Below are positions 10,471 to 61,875 of a stretch of DNA of 64,000 nt, one piece after another. This stretch comes from Lineus longissimus (lineage: Eukaryota > Nemertea > Pilidiophora > Heteronemertea > Lineidae), in the NCBI RefSeq assembly GCF_910592395.1, contig NC_088311.1:16680501-16744500 (forward strand). The letters run 5' to 3'. The position numbers were made by a program, and so were the translations under genes. Within the stretch, counting starts at the first letter, position 1. Each line of letters opens with the position of its first letter. Under the pieces are notes generated by a model, which was not told where the DNA came from, did not search any database, and worked only from the letters and a program-made list of their open reading frames with translations.

Positions 10471-13066
10471 GAGGGATATTGGCATGAGGAGAACTGATTT
10501 CCTCCAATATTGACCTTGTAGCCTGAAATCATTTTCATTATTAAAACATTATGAGAATACCTCCCCTTACTCATACTTTCTTATGGCTGAAAGATATATA
10601 CATGTATAGCTTTATAAGTGTACCAATACTGTGTGTGAAAAGTCATTTCGTGCATAGTGATAATTTTAAAAAGCAAGTGGCCAAAGTGCACCAAACTGTT
10701 ACGTGTGATATTAGCCAAAATAAAAGCAGGATTCATCTCTCACTGTAGGCTGACAAATTTTCACGGGGATTCACTTTTGCAGATTATGAAAAATACCAAA
10801 TTGTGAAAAATAAAAATAAAACTTTTTGTTTTTGATTGGAAAAACCAGAGGAAATTTTGCTGATCCAGCAAAATATAAATCATGAAAATTTTAATTTGTC
10901 TTGAATTTGAAGAAAGAAAATAGCAAAATCAGAAGGCATGAAAATTTCGCAGTTTACAGTATTTGATGAAGAGAACAAAAGACTGGAAAAGGTTGTACAG
11001 CATCCCAACATACAAGTGTCAGAGTAAAGAATTATGGTTCAGAGACTTGTGACAATTTAGCAAAAAGCTTATTAATCTATTAGTGCTGAGACTGGAGACT
11101 TTTGATCCCTTTATTCTACACCTTGATTATATATATGCTAATAACTATGATAACATAATATATTGAGCAATTTTCCAAACTTTTTTTGTACAGTCTCAAC
11201 TTTTAGAGTAACAGAACATGCAAATCACCCATGTGACTTTTTTTCACCCGTGGTAAAATATTGATGTTTTGGAGCAGTAATATGACCACAAGAACACATA
11301 CATGTATGAATTACACACTCAGATCTACAGCAGAGCCTCCCTAACAGACAAGGACACCTCTCTATCAAAGAGAGCACTCATCAGTTCTAAGGGTGTATGT
11401 TCTTAAAGGATTACAACGTTTGTTTACCATTATGGTCGTTTCCATAAAAATGACACATACCACTGCTGTGCTGGCAGCAGAAAAAAATTATGGCTTTTGG
11501 TAGATTTGCGATTTACCAATTGCTATATTTTCCTTGTAGTATTCTCATATGAGTAATCGAGTACACATACGCTAAATTAACATGCAGCGATTGGGAAAAT
11601 TGATACCCGCACCAAGTGAATACGGCTAACGCTTGAGCATACATGCATGTGGCATTCAATACGATTGACTATTGGCGTCGCTTGGCCTTAAAAAAAGGAA
11701 CTAGGTATAGTTGGACCAACAGTAAATACATGCAAAACAAACATCATAACCCTTTAATAGCGATATTCTACTGTACAAAGTGATATACAAGTGGATGTCT
11801 TTAATATAGAGATTCCCTTTAATAGAGATATTCTACTGTACAAAGTGATATACAAGTGGATGTCGAAACATACCATTGCACATGTGCATCATTAAAACAT
11901 TATTTAGAACAGACATAGACCATCCTTATTTTTTACCCAACACAGGTAACTATTAAAACCCCAGCCAATGGCCATACAACCCAGATGTTTTTATATACTG
12001 ATTATGTGCCCAATCAATATAGCCTGTAAAAGGACAAATCAGATCTGTCTCAAAAATTTAACATTGTCTAAAAGAGGTCACCAGCTACAGACAAGGAATG
12101 CAGATCTCTGGTTTCTATTTATAAGGATGATGTCAGACAACACTTTCAATATACATTGTATACATACATATTATGTTTGGAGTGGAAAGGCTGTAAAAAA
12201 ATCTGATGTTCTGACACAAGACTATACAGAAATATATACAAACACATATTTGTACAGATGGGTACATTTTCAAACTAGTCACTAAGGCAGGTATTCACTT
12301 AAAGGATGAATGGCATTATTATAAGGGCCATAGTAACCAAAATGTTGGCTGCCCATCAGTCATTTCAAGGAGTACTTCGCATCACTGAACTGCCCAAAAA
12401 TTAAAAAAATCCAAAACTGATTGAATTATCACACTATTTCAATTTCAATTTTGACTGGACCATGTGGACGCACTGCGCGGAGGCTAGATTTTCACCATGA
12501 GATTACGGTGAAAACAATCGATTACCAAGGAATGCAAATAACATTGTATCATGATAGAGGGGTGGCGCATTGGTCCACCTCAGGTGCACTAATGGGCGCA
12601 GGGAAAACCTTTCCTGTGCCAGGCCACATAGGGCTAAAAATAACACATAATGTGTTTTTCTACTAAGTAATACCAATATGCACCGAAATTGGAAAATGTC
12701 AAAAACTTTCGGGAAAATAGGTAAAATGATACAGGTAAAGTGCAAATTGATGATAATACCTTTATTTCTTGAAGTGATGACCCACAGAGAATTCGTTGGA
12801 AAAAAACAGTTTTTAAAGGGGATGTACAAACAGATGGCACCCTGAAACTCGCTCAATGTTATACGCAAGCCAACAATATAAAGAAGTTGACCCTACATGT
12901 AGCGCGACGACCATACATTAACCAAATTATGAGTTTTTAAATGGCTTTGTATTATCTTCTTATGTGTAAAGCCACATATATGAACTAAAACCATCTGACA
13001 TAGCCACACACTTGAAATAAACTCCTTGGACATGTAGCAGTTACCATTGACCTTTCCATTACAAGT
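10471..13066. other. Non-coding stretch with MITE fragments
   Basis: No gene seen. It holds a fragment of the pogo-type MITE (about 11327-11400) and a direct duplication of about 48 bases (11752-11799 and 11818-11865, sharing GATATTCTACTGTACAAAG). Open frames at 11968-12285 and 12421-12868 have no splice partners or recognisable domains. Confidence 0.45.
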
Positions 13067-13307
13067 TTAAAGGCCTACGTCGTTCGTTAAAATTTTTGAA
13101 TTTCTAATTGAATTTGAAAATGTCCTATTGTGAAAATACCTACTAAATATAAATTTCAACATTGCCGTTGTGTAGACTGATATACAAATACTATGAATAC
13201 CAAGTTTAAACAAATTTGTATTTACAATAACTGCACTACGGCATTGTGTATCAGTGGATTTCTATTCAACTGGACCACCAGTAATGACGAACGGCATACC
13301 CCTTTAA
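13067..13307. mobile_element. TTAA-bounded MITE, ACGCCGTTCGT family
   Basis: It runs from TTAAAGGCCTACGTCGTTCG to the complementary CGAACGGCATACCCCTTTAA. A second copy, in the other orientation, lies at 29778-30030 and shares the centre (TACACAATGCCGTAGTGCAG or its complement). About 240 bases, non-coding. Confidence 0.7.
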
Positions 13308-13584
13308 AGCAGATGTGACTAGCGTTGAGCAATGATGAAAAAGTAGGCATTCACTCAACTACATATATAGCATTACCCTGCCAATTACAGTTCCACAGAG
13401 GTTGTTAAAACTTCTTTGGTTGTAAACTGTAAATGTATTTTGTGTATTTTTTTCCTTCACAATATTGGGCAAGTTAAGTAGACCTAATGGTTTTTATGAC
13501 TTGGAAGTCTGCCGATTCATGCTATCTTTTTTGACGTGAAGTTCAAAAGTAATATAGTGAAAAATTAACAGTTAACAATATATA

Positions 13585-13813
13585 TAAAAGGGGGACTATA
13601 GGCAGGAGCAGAGGGGCTAATTTGACCATTTTCAGGTGACTAATAATAATATACATAGTAAGGGCCCTGGGTCATGTTAGATTCAGCACTAAATATATTC
13701 CTCGTACAAGTGTCAATCATTTCGACATACTGTGAAATGTGAGAGACCCCTATGGGGGACTTTGTGTAACTTTTATCTTGCCTGCCTAGCTGCTGCCTGT
13801 ATTGTCCCTTTAA
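13585..13813. mobile_element. MITE, GGGGGACTATAGGCAGGAGC family
   Basis: The left end is AAAGGGGGACTATAGGCAGG and the right end CTGCCTGTATTGTCCCTTTAA. Other copies are at 19136-19369 (bounded by TTAA on both sides) and 21112-21331. In this copy the left TTAA has decayed to ATAA. Confidence 0.75.
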
Positions 13814-16070
13814 GATGTCTAAAATGACCACAGGCATGTGAAAATATGAACTCAATAGCCCCCCATCCCCCCCCCCCCCATTGACTGACAAAAAACCCTT
13901 GCTGACAAAACACATACAAGAATACTGTGTTGTCAGGAGAGTCTTTGTCAGTCGAATTCAGGGGGGGGGGGCTTTGAACTCATTTTCACGTGCCCGTGGC
14001 CAACTATAGTAATCGAAGAGAAGAAACAGCCACACAATACAAAGCCTGACGCTAAACCACAAATCATATCAGATGAAAACAAATCAAGTATTGCTGGCAT
14101 ACACTTCAGTTCGGAGGTGCGAGGTTCAACCCAGACGGGCATACTACCGGTCACCCCCTGGCTTATTGCTCTCACCAGTTATGCTATTGCCAAATGAATG
14201 TAGAAAGTCAGGAGACCGCAGGGCAAGATGGATTCCAATAATATTTGGTTTTCGTGTGTTGTAAGCTAAAATGTATCAACTGCATACACTACTTTACTGC
14301 TGGGATTACCATATGCTATTTCATTCCTTTCAATACTTGGCATCATTATACTGCCAAATATAAGGCTAAAAAATTTCCAAGGTTACAGGAGAAATTTTGT
14401 AGGCCTATTAATGAAAAAAAGATCTTGAACATGTTTGAAAGCGTCATCAACTTCACTGGGTGGTTAGGTAGAATTTACTGTAGAATAACAAGAACTGAAC
14501 TAATAGTGGTAAAATTCCTTGAAGATTTTTGTTTACAATTTCATGACGCACGTTCTTTTATTTTCATGTCTAACTGCAACAGTTAGTTTTTTACTATAAA
14601 AGTGGACAGGAATCCAGCTTACCCTGCCCCTGGAAAAGAAACAGACCAATTCAACACACACAATTTCCAGAAGAGGAAAGCTCTTTCATAGGATATGACA
14701 CTGAGGTAGTTAAAACTTGAAATACACCGACTCATAAACATTTTCAGGAATGCATGAAACTCCTACCTACGACCAAACTGATAGATAATATTCCTTGTAA
14801 TAGTACAGCATAGGTCGTGCAACTTCACACATATGACAACGCACTCACTTTCCTGCGTCACAAATATATATAAGTTCAAGCTCCTTTGACCACTCAAACA
14901 TGATTTCGGCGTCACTGACTTCAAATGTGGCAACTTGAGATCATGTCTTTTGACCCCGCCATCAGGCAATTCACTCTAACAGAGGAATTCATTCCTTAAG
15001 TCTACACACCTGACAAAGTGCGAATCAACCATTTCTATCCTAGTGAGACTTGGAGTAGGACTAAACCTCTTATTTTTGTCAGGAATGTATAAACTCAATC
15101 TTCTACACAGATGCCTTTTATTAGCTTTATAAAACGATGAGTCTAAAATTCCTTGCATCCTGAAAACGTCGAAGAGCTCACAAAGTCACACAGCAAGAAG
15201 CACACCAATAAGAAAATCACATCAGGAGGACACACACAGCTTACTCCGATTGGTTAAAGCAGAAATTAACACTTCATCAGAAAACCACATTGCGGCACTA
15301 CACAGTGCAGCTCGTCACTGCACAGTGCAGCTACGAGCCAAATTGAATATTTGGCATGAAAATTAATAAATTTTGAGACAATAAGGTACAACCGTGAAAA
15401 CAAAGCAAAGTCAGAATGCACCATAAATAACTGCCTTTACATCATACAAGCTTTATACATTATAGATATTACTTTTTACATGATAAAAATATATACCAAT
15501 CAACATACATGTATCACGACAGTATTTTTTAGGCATTATACCACACCTTCAAAGTGCCTTCCCTCAACAAGAAATAAAGCAACATTAGTTCATTATCGCA
15601 TCCACATCCGATAAAAAATGTCCGCATAACAAAAATTAATCCAGTCTGTATCTACATGTAGCTTGAATTTGAATTTTTTTTTGAACCCACCGAATTGCTT
15701 GAGTTTGATCTGGATGCGATTCAGTTGTGTGTCGTTTAAACGCAGCCAATCCCAACCAACCCGGTCACCAAATTACAATAGTGTGATTGTGCGGATGCAG
15801 ATTTCATTACTGAAGGCCCTTTTTTTTATGTCAAAGAAGTATCTAGATCAATCTGGATTCCTTAATTTCAGTGTTGTGTCATTTCATGTGACGTTGCTTC
15901 TGTCATGTTGTGTTAGCGGAACTAATAAGAATATTTAGAAATCTTTTAAGATATACATGTTCTTCACAGTTTGCAGACAATACACCGGACAAGTACACAA
16001 ATTCAAATTCTCTCAGGTTATTCAAATAATTTGTTTCTAATTGTGAAATTCTAATTTAGCTTCATAGATA
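13814..16070. other. Non-coding stretch, no gene seen
   Basis: It contains C- and G-homopolymer runs (about 13861-13880 and 13962-13971) and AT-rich unique sequence. Open frames at 14245-14586, 14763-14969 and 15663-15938 were examined; none has splice sites in phase with another frame or a known domain. Confidence 0.45.
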
Positions 16071-16230
16071 CAGCGAAACCTCCCTTAGCAGACACCTCTC
16101 TATTAAGGACACTAGTTTTGGTTCCAAATTGGTTGTTTCCATTCAATTTGACCTCTCTTATCAGGACACCTCTCTATTAAGGACAGCACTTGTCAGTCCC
16201 GAGGGTGTCCCTAATAGAGAGGTTCTACTG
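16071..16230 (+). mobile_element. Pogo/Tc1-type MITE, CAGTAGAACCTC family
   Basis: Flanked by TA on both sides. It begins CAGCGAAACCTCCCTTAGCA, and the right end GAGAGGTTCTACTG is complementary to the family end CAGTAGAACCTC. It is 160 bases against 178 in the best copy (58623-58800), having lost an internal segment. TA duplication and CAGT...ends are typical of pogo/Tigger derivatives. Confidence 0.75.
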
Positions 16231-16793
16231 TATATCATAGATGAGGGCACTCTTTCATCTTTCATAAGAATTATTGTTAACCCTTCCAGTGTCAAGCAAG
16301 TTCTGGGAATCACATTTTCCCAAGACGATTTGGCATATGTTTACGTTTGACATTGTTGACAATCTCCTCCCTGGTCTTGCACTAATGTGCACAATTGAGC
16401 ACGAGAGCTTTTAATGTTGACAGAGATAATTAGATAGCCCGTCTAAGGTTTATATTTTCATATTTTAACACGTCTATATGAAAAGTGAACCACCAAATTT
16501 TCAGCCAGGTTTGACCCATTCAAATCAAAGACCAGGTTAAACACTGCCTGCCATAACCCAAGCTAACACAGCCCTCTGCACCACCCTAATAGCCCAATGA
16601 AAACAGTGCATTATCAGGTGATTATGATGATATTACATTTAACTCTGAATTAGCTGAATGTCATCACACTAGTGTACAGCAAGAAATAGAGTCACTTTCT
16701 GAAATAATAGCTGAACTTAAACAGAAACAGGCAGAAGAGATCATTTTTGTCACCGTCCAAAGCATTAAAATGGCAGTTGTTGCAACAACAGTC

Positions 16794-17895
16794 TTATAGT
16801 TTGGTTCAAGATGTTCAGAAATGTTGCACATCACTCCCATTTTCACAATTGCTCTCGGAATTTCATCAAACCCTCTTCAAATTGATTATCACATCATAGC
16901 ATTAAGAAGTTCATTCCGACCACAACCACTCTAGTAAAAGGCCTGATGTTCCAGCATTCGAAGTTTTACTACCCAAAATTTGCACAGGGGTTTCGCCCCA
17001 TAAGTCTTACTTCCGCTACAGGTTTTAAACCCGGTGTTAATAGATCCGGAGGCTCTCCGGATATAAATAAACCCGGATATTTCTTGGTTCTTGTTCCACC
17101 ACAAGCTTGCATGTCAGGTTAATATAAAGCTCGGCGACAGATGGCGATATCGAAATATTGGGCACTATTTTTCCAGCATGCACCGGGCGCACTTGTATTA
17201 AGCAATTGGCGTGCCACCTATCGCCGAATCTATACAACTTTTATATCCAGTGTCATTGGTATTCCACTACAGAAAACTCCGGTGCCGATCCGGAACTGGG
17301 TGTGAAACCCACCGATAATCGCCGGGTATAATAAACCCGGTGTTATTAGCAGTAGCTCCAGCCCTATTTAACCCGGAGATCCTGTAGTGGAATCAGAATA
17401 AACTCAGACACACACCGGAGTTTCCTGTAGTGGAAGTACCACTATAGTGTTTTCACAGACAGCCATGTTGGAGGGCAGAACAATGATTTGTCATGCCTGA
17501 CCTGACTTGTTAAAATGCTGTCATGGTCTCTTGGACTTGCTTTCTTTTATCTGTTCCTCCAACATGGCTGGTGATGACGTCACGTGCAACCACTCTATTG
17601 AAGAAATGTCATGATAATTGATGTAACACAAGCTCTAGATGCTCTGTTTCTGCTGCAAATAGTGTCATCATGACACATGGTGATTGACACCTGCATTTTA
17701 AAGCATCAGGGCTCATATCCTGCACCAACTCATCATTTTCTGCAGCGGTTGTGGCCGGAATGAACTTTTGAATGGATTAAAACTCTTGGACATGATGCAA
17801 CAATCAATTTGAGGTAGGTTTGACGAAAATCCGAGAGCAATTGTGAAAATGAGAGTGACATGCAACATTTCTGAACACCTTGAACCAAACTATAA
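16794..17895. mobile_element. Large foldback element with nested MITE
   Basis: The left arm (16794-16932) starts TTATAGTTTGGTTCAAGATG and the right arm (17747-17895) is its complement, both also containing the GGTTGTGG...GGAATGAAC segment. Inside, 17264-17433 is a smaller element with ends CCACTACAGAAAACTCCGGT and ACCGGAGTTTCCTGTAGTGG. No transposase frame was seen. Confidence 0.7.
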
Positions 17896-18127
17896 TTGAA
17901 AATTTCCTGACAGTCTGCGTAAATAAACCTTATATGAACAACTTCTTACAATCTCTAAGACACAATGAGAGAAGGCAAGAACTTGGAAATTGCATAAAAA
18001 TAGTATTTAAAATCAACAAGAGTAAAAGAGTTTACCTAAACAATCTAATAGCTTTTGTAAAAAAAAAGAGTGTTAAATCAGTGACTACAAATATCATACA
18101 AACACAATAGACAATGATAGATATATA

Positions 18128-18480
18128 CTCTAAAACCTCCAATACGAGGTCTGAGGCTCCGCCCCCATTAATTACAATGGTGGAGGGATTGTCAAGTGTT
18201 CGCATTGTTCTGTCAGCCAATGACGCTGATCTTGACTGTCAATCTTAAGTAATAGGCTGGGTCTCTTTTATTAGAAGAAATGGGGCTACTATAACTGGTG
18301 ATGTTGATTTCGTTTCACTGTCAATGTCAGCCAAGATCAGAGCAAGATTATACCACATGCGACTGCATTGGCCCATGCCATTGATAAAAGAATAATACCA
18401 GACTTACTAACCCATCCGCATTCAAAACTATTGTAATAAATGGGGGCTGAGCCGCAGACCTTGTATTCGAGGTTTTAGAG
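18128..18480. mobile_element. TA-flanked MITE, 353 bases
   Basis: Both ends read CTCTAAAACCTC inwards, and the inverted arms extend about 55 bases through the shared CCCCCATT-ATTACAAT segment. A TA dinucleotide flanks each side, as for Tc1/mariner-type insertion. Confidence 0.8.
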
Positions 18481-19135
18481 TATGTATGCGTGTTCACATA
18501 CATGTACATGTGTTTGGTCAACATTGTAAAGTTTTTGGTCAAAAAGGTCATCCCATCTCTCTGAATTATTGGGGCTCCATCAGTGTCGAACAATTGTACG
18601 CCATCATCATAGATAATGGATTCAGATTGACCAGGTTATCAGCAAAACTGAAACAATATTAAATATTCACGTATCATGTAAGCTTACTTCAAACATGACA
18701 GTGACACACGACTGAGATATTTCGTGATACGTCATTCACGTGCAGGAAATACAAATCAGTCAAGTGCTACATTTGGAAGCTGTGCATGTGAAACATCTCA
18801 ACTCTATTCCCATCTCAACAATATAGACTATAGATCTTCATGAAATAAATAGGTCTCTTATGCTGGTCGTCACATTATTCATGTACAAAAACCCCTATCA
18901 ACATTCTAATAACAGTGCATCTAAATGAACAACTTATTATGCCTTATACGGAGTGCCACAAAAAAACATCACATTTTCTTTATTCATTGCACCAACCTGC
19001 AGTCGCTAAAACCTAAAACTACATAAAGCCCCAATAATATACTCTAAACTCAGAAATATTGACAGACATTTTGTTTTGCGGTTTTGAGAACTTTCAATTA
19101 AAGCTTATCTTTAGTTTAGCAATTTGGACAACCCC

Positions 19136-19369
19136 TTAAAGGGGGACTATAGGCAGGAGCAGAGGGGCTAATTTGGCCATCTTCAGGTGACTTTATATGT
19201 ACACTGTAAGGACCCTGGGTCATGTCAGAGTACCCAGACTCGGCACTAAATATTTTCCATGTACAAGCGTGAATCATTTCGCCTTACTGTGAGATGTGAG
19301 AGACCCCTACTGGCAACTTTGTGTAACTTTATCTTGCCTGCCTAGCTGCCGCCTATAATGTCCCTTTAA
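19136..19369. mobile_element. TTAA-flanked MITE, GGGGGACTATAGGCAGGAGC family
   Basis: Best copy of the family also found at 13585 and 21112: TTAA at both boundaries, left end AAAGGGGGACTATAGGCAGG, right end complementary CCGCCTATAATGTCCCTTT. Non-coding. Confidence 0.8.
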
Positions 19370-19621
19370 AACAGTAATTTTGGTTAGATTTTCTTTTTTG
19401 CGGACATACATTTTGCGATTTATTAGTAACTGATCATCTGTAAACACGAAAAAAATCCACAAAAAGATTTCAAGGTTTACAGAACATATGGTCAGAGATA
19501 GTCCTCAACACAGAAATGTATCAACACAATGGGAATATGATGGGAAAAACAGACTTAACACTGTTATGATTAAGCCCATTTAGCAACACAAAAGTCAACC
19601 TGAACCTAAATTCTGGATACC

Positions 19622-19814
19622 TACAGTCCTAATCACAATTGACATCCTGTAAATCGCGTCAATGGTGCATCATTGACGCGCTACCCAGAGCACAATATAC
19701 ATGAAAAATAGAGAGATAAGCGCTTCACTGGTGTGTCTTTGGCGTGCAACTCACGCGTACCTCATGCGTCACTAATGCGAAGTGGGACAGATGTCATTTG
19801 TGACTTGGACTGTA
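19622..19814. mobile_element. MITE with CTACAGTCC / GGACTGTAG ends
   Basis: The ends ACAGTCCTAATCACAA and GTGACTTGGACTGTAG are inverted, with a CpG-rich centre containing GATGCG/GACGCG motifs. A second copy in the opposite orientation is at 44594-44782. Confidence 0.65.
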
Positions 19815-19844
19815 GTTCCAGTCCAGGCTCTTCAGTGTTACACC

Positions 19845-20097
19845 AATGAAATAATAATAATAATGTTGAGGTTCTTTTATAGTGCTTTCCAGATTTCCCT
19901 GCTCAGAGTGCTTTTAGGATACCATATTATTACTCCGGTCTCCACAGAAATCAATCCGGGGTTTCAACAAGCAACCAGAAGGCGCTCACCTGTACTCGAC
20001 CAGTAGGGGAACCAAGTCGTGACTTAGGTCGGGAGTCGAACCTACGACCTCCTGATCATGAGGCCGACTCTCTTCCACTGCGCTACCGCTGCCCCTA
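19845..20097 (-). mobile_element. tRNA-derived SINE
   Basis: Read on the minus strand it starts with GGGGCAGCGGTAGCGCAGTG (box A-like TAGCGCAGTGGAAGAG), then the box B-like GGTTCGACTC segment, a body, and a run of ATT at the tail. The same body occurs at 37016-37242 on the plus strand. Confidence 0.85.
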
Positions 20098-20232
20098 ACA
20101 TAGACAACAATACAAAGACAAGGGACAGCACCTTTCCTTTACTCCCATAGCATTCTTAGATAATTTACTGAAGCCAGACAAATGCCAGATGAAGATGTTT
20201 AATCTACGTATTCTAGTGTCATTGGTTATACA

Positions 20233-20400
20233 ATGTTAATATTTAGTCTTCTCACCACAGGAATTTTAGGTTCAGTTTGCAAGCATTCCGCCTCCGACGA
20301 GAATGGAACCCATCCCTTGCATGAGACTACACCGCCAGCACCAAGGGATATTGATGCTAACCACAAGCGGACAAGGCAAAATCCTCTTCCACAAAAATGA
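20233..20400 (+). CDS. Possible small secreted peptide or terminal exon (55 codons)
   Basis: The ATG frame codes 55 residues: a hydrophobic start (MLIFSLLTTGILGS), then a polar, proline-rich part (TTPPAPRDID, KRTRQNP) with one NGT sequon. Alternatively, CTTCTCACCACAG at 20247-20259 is a fair 3' splice site and the rest could be a last exon in the same frame. It has no partner exon, no recognised family and no clear poly(A) signal. It lies between a SINE and unique sequence. Weak call. Confidence 0.25.
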   Translation: MLIFSLLTTGILGSVCKHSASDENGTHPLHETTPPAPRDIDANHKRTRQNPLPQK

Positions 20401-21111
20401 TTTCCTTCCGTAAGAGGAGAGATTTACAATTTACAAATGTATGTCTATTACTTATATTCTTGCTACATATTACATTGTAATCCCCCACTTGAGTTTAATG
20501 CTAAATTGGCACAGTGCTGATGTTACCACCTTTAATTATGGTCATGATTGCTCAGTCATCCATGGCAGTTACATAATGATCCAGGTACCATTGGATAGAG
20601 GACAGACGAGGCTTTCTCATACAACCTTTGTATTTCAGGAATATTGCTCAGGATTCAGTAATCTGGATTTAAAGTTGGGTATACTTTTTTCATGGACACC
20701 CTGTATATCCCAAAACCAGGCTTTCGAACTGTGCATGGATATAGGCTTGGTAAAGTGCAACAGAATGTGCAGGGATGGCAGGGGACATCAGGCTGGAGAA
20801 CAATATCACAGCAAACAAGTAAGCTTTATCAGAGAGCGGTGACAGAGACTGATCATTTTAAGGCAGAAATTGCAGGTATAAATGTCGCACGCTTTGAGGA
20901 TGTTGTAGATCATAAAGCGCTTTATAATGACTTACTTTTAGTTATTTCAAACTTTTTGATCTATTGATCAGCATTATTTTTCATTTGCATCAGAATGAAG
21001 AAGTCACATTAACATAAACCACACAAATTGCACAGAATTAAAGCACAATGACACTGCACCTGTGACAGGTTCTCCTGCAAATTAGTGACGGTCCGCCACA
21101 AAGAAGCTATA
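20401..21111. other. Non-coding stretch, no gene supported
   Basis: The open frames 20441-20842 (133 residues) and 20692-20967 overlap each other in different frames and show no domain. No splice partners were found. Confidence 0.4.
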
Positions 21112-21331
21112 TTAAAGGGAGCTTATAGGCAGTAGCCAGGTAGGCAAGATAAAGTTACACAAAGTCACCAGTATGGGTCTCTCCTGTCTCACCGATCATC
21201 AAAACTATTCAGGCTTGTACGAGGAAGATATCAATAACTGAACCACACACAAACAAGTCCCCGAATTGTGCATAATTCACCTGAAGACCACCAATTTGCC
21301 CCCCTAGCTCATACCTATAGTCCCCCTTTAA
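21112..21331. mobile_element. TTAA-bounded MITE, inverted copy of the 19136 family
   Basis: Opens TTAAAGGGAGCTTATAGGCA and closes ACCTATAGTCCCCCTTTAA. The interior carries the family's GGTAGGCAAGATAAAGTTAC segment. The orientation is opposite to the copies at 13585 and 19136. Confidence 0.7.
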
Positions 21332-22697
21332 CCACATGTCCCTGCAAAACGCAGCCTTGGCAACATGATGTAGCGATTTTAGAAGTGACCACTGATTGTG
21401 AAAGTGAAAGCCCAGATGCAGATGCTGTGAACACTGTTTTTCACAGCAAACACGTGATCTTTCACTCGCATGTCGCTGCGACTGCTGATTGTCACAGCAT
21501 TAAATGAGCAATCTGTCACTTGCAGGTCACCAATCTGATATTTTGATTGCAGGCACCTGTAATGACCACAACAAACAAAGTCGCAGCGACAAAAATTGCT
21601 TATTTATGGGGTGCTTAAAGAGATCCAGTCGTGGCTCAAGTCTTAATTTAGACTAACTAAACGTAGTCAAAATAACTATATTGGTGATTACCTCTTATGC
21701 AGTTCATTGACTGGAGTCAGTAATGTTATGCAACATTATGCAATGTTACCAAGATTCCCAGCTCACATTATCAACAACCTGAGGGGAATTTGAAACTGCT
21801 AAGTTTCATCAATGGAAGCTTATTCCCGCCTTTGGTTTTAATCGGGCCGTTCAAAACTCCCCATTTTTATAAGCGTTCCCCTACAGGTTTCCTTTAAGAG
21901 TAACTTATAATTTTCTAAACGTGAGCAGTAAAACGTATTGAGTAAGTGTGGAACAAACAGTATTTGTGATATATATGTGCCAGATGAAGAATCAGAGTTT
22001 TGCCAAGTTTCTCAAGGTATAGACATGACTTTGGAACTTTATCAAACAAAGACCGCATCCTTGAAACATTCCTGTGATCACCAGGTGTCTAAATCATGGG
22101 TGCGCAGGCCCCCTCACCAGATATAATCTCACCTGCAAATATCATGGGTTTGTTATGTTTCTATGATATTCCTGTAAAAAGATAGAGGGCGTAATGAAAT
22201 TCATGACAATGTAATCTCGAACATAAAATGATACCTTTGCCCATGCGACAGGGGAGGTATTGAAGAAGGAGTGGTACAGGCATTATCCAAGGTTTGGTTA
22301 AAAACAGCAAAAAAGGGCAGGCAAGGCATGCCCATGCAACCTTGCATTCATTCTTTAAATGGTGGATAGATTTTAAATGAAAACAAATAATTGACAGTAA
22401 TCAAGTAACTGACTTAAAATATCATCTTTATACCAACTTTGAATGTTTGCAGACGCTTTCGCACTTTTTGGATATTCAACAAGACCCTTGTAGAGTCTGA
22501 TAATCTCATATTAGTCTGAATATTATACATCAATACATTCCTTTTGAAGTTCGTTCCGGACAAAAACAGCCAATAATTCAAACAGAATAAAATACTGTAA
22601 CGAAATGATTATCAGGAATTGATCTGGCAAAGCTGTGATTATATGTCATAGCTTTCTCCTAAAAAATTTTTGACGGATAGCTAAACTTATCCAATCA
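21332..22697. other. Region 3' of TTC39; no further gene seen
   Basis: It holds repeat fragments with GTCGCAGCGACAAAA and TCGCTGCGACTGC (also seen near 28160-28440) and unique AT-rich DNA. The TTC39 3' UTR should run leftwards from 22697, but I did not find a convincing minus-strand AATAAA near the stop, so its end is unknown. Confidence 0.4.
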
Positions 22698-61693
<38,996 letters not shown>

Positions 61694-61822
61694 TTTTACA
61701 CGGGAAGTAAACACGGTGAATTGCGCATGCGTCGTTGAAGAAACTCGCTTAACTTCCGTTTTATGGGCTGGACAAAAATTTATTAAAAATCTTCTTTTTT
61801 ACCGGTTTTAACGTTAAATACG
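61694..61822. promoter_or_regulatory. Bidirectional promoter between TTC39 and Asterix
   Basis: The two start codons are 129 bases apart on opposite strands. The interval holds TGCGCATGCG (61722-61731), a perfect NRF-1-type palindrome, and two ETS-like cores, CGGGAAGT (61701) and ACTTCCG (61752). No TATA box is at a fixed distance, as is usual for housekeeping bidirectional promoters. Site identities are by motif only. Confidence 0.65.
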
Positions 61823-61875
61823 ATGTCTTTACCTAACAGCGCCAATGATCCTCGACGACCAAATAAAGTACATCG
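61823..61875 (+). CDS. WDR83OS: Asterix exon 1
   Basis: ATG after TTAAATACG, 17 codons plus CG (phase 2), donor GTAAGA. Codes the cytosolic DPRRPNKV start. Confidence 0.93.

Noticed and set aside
13640..13915. Open frame with poly-Gly next to poly-C run
   Set aside because: It lies across a MITE end and a homopolymer; no coding signal remains once these are removed.
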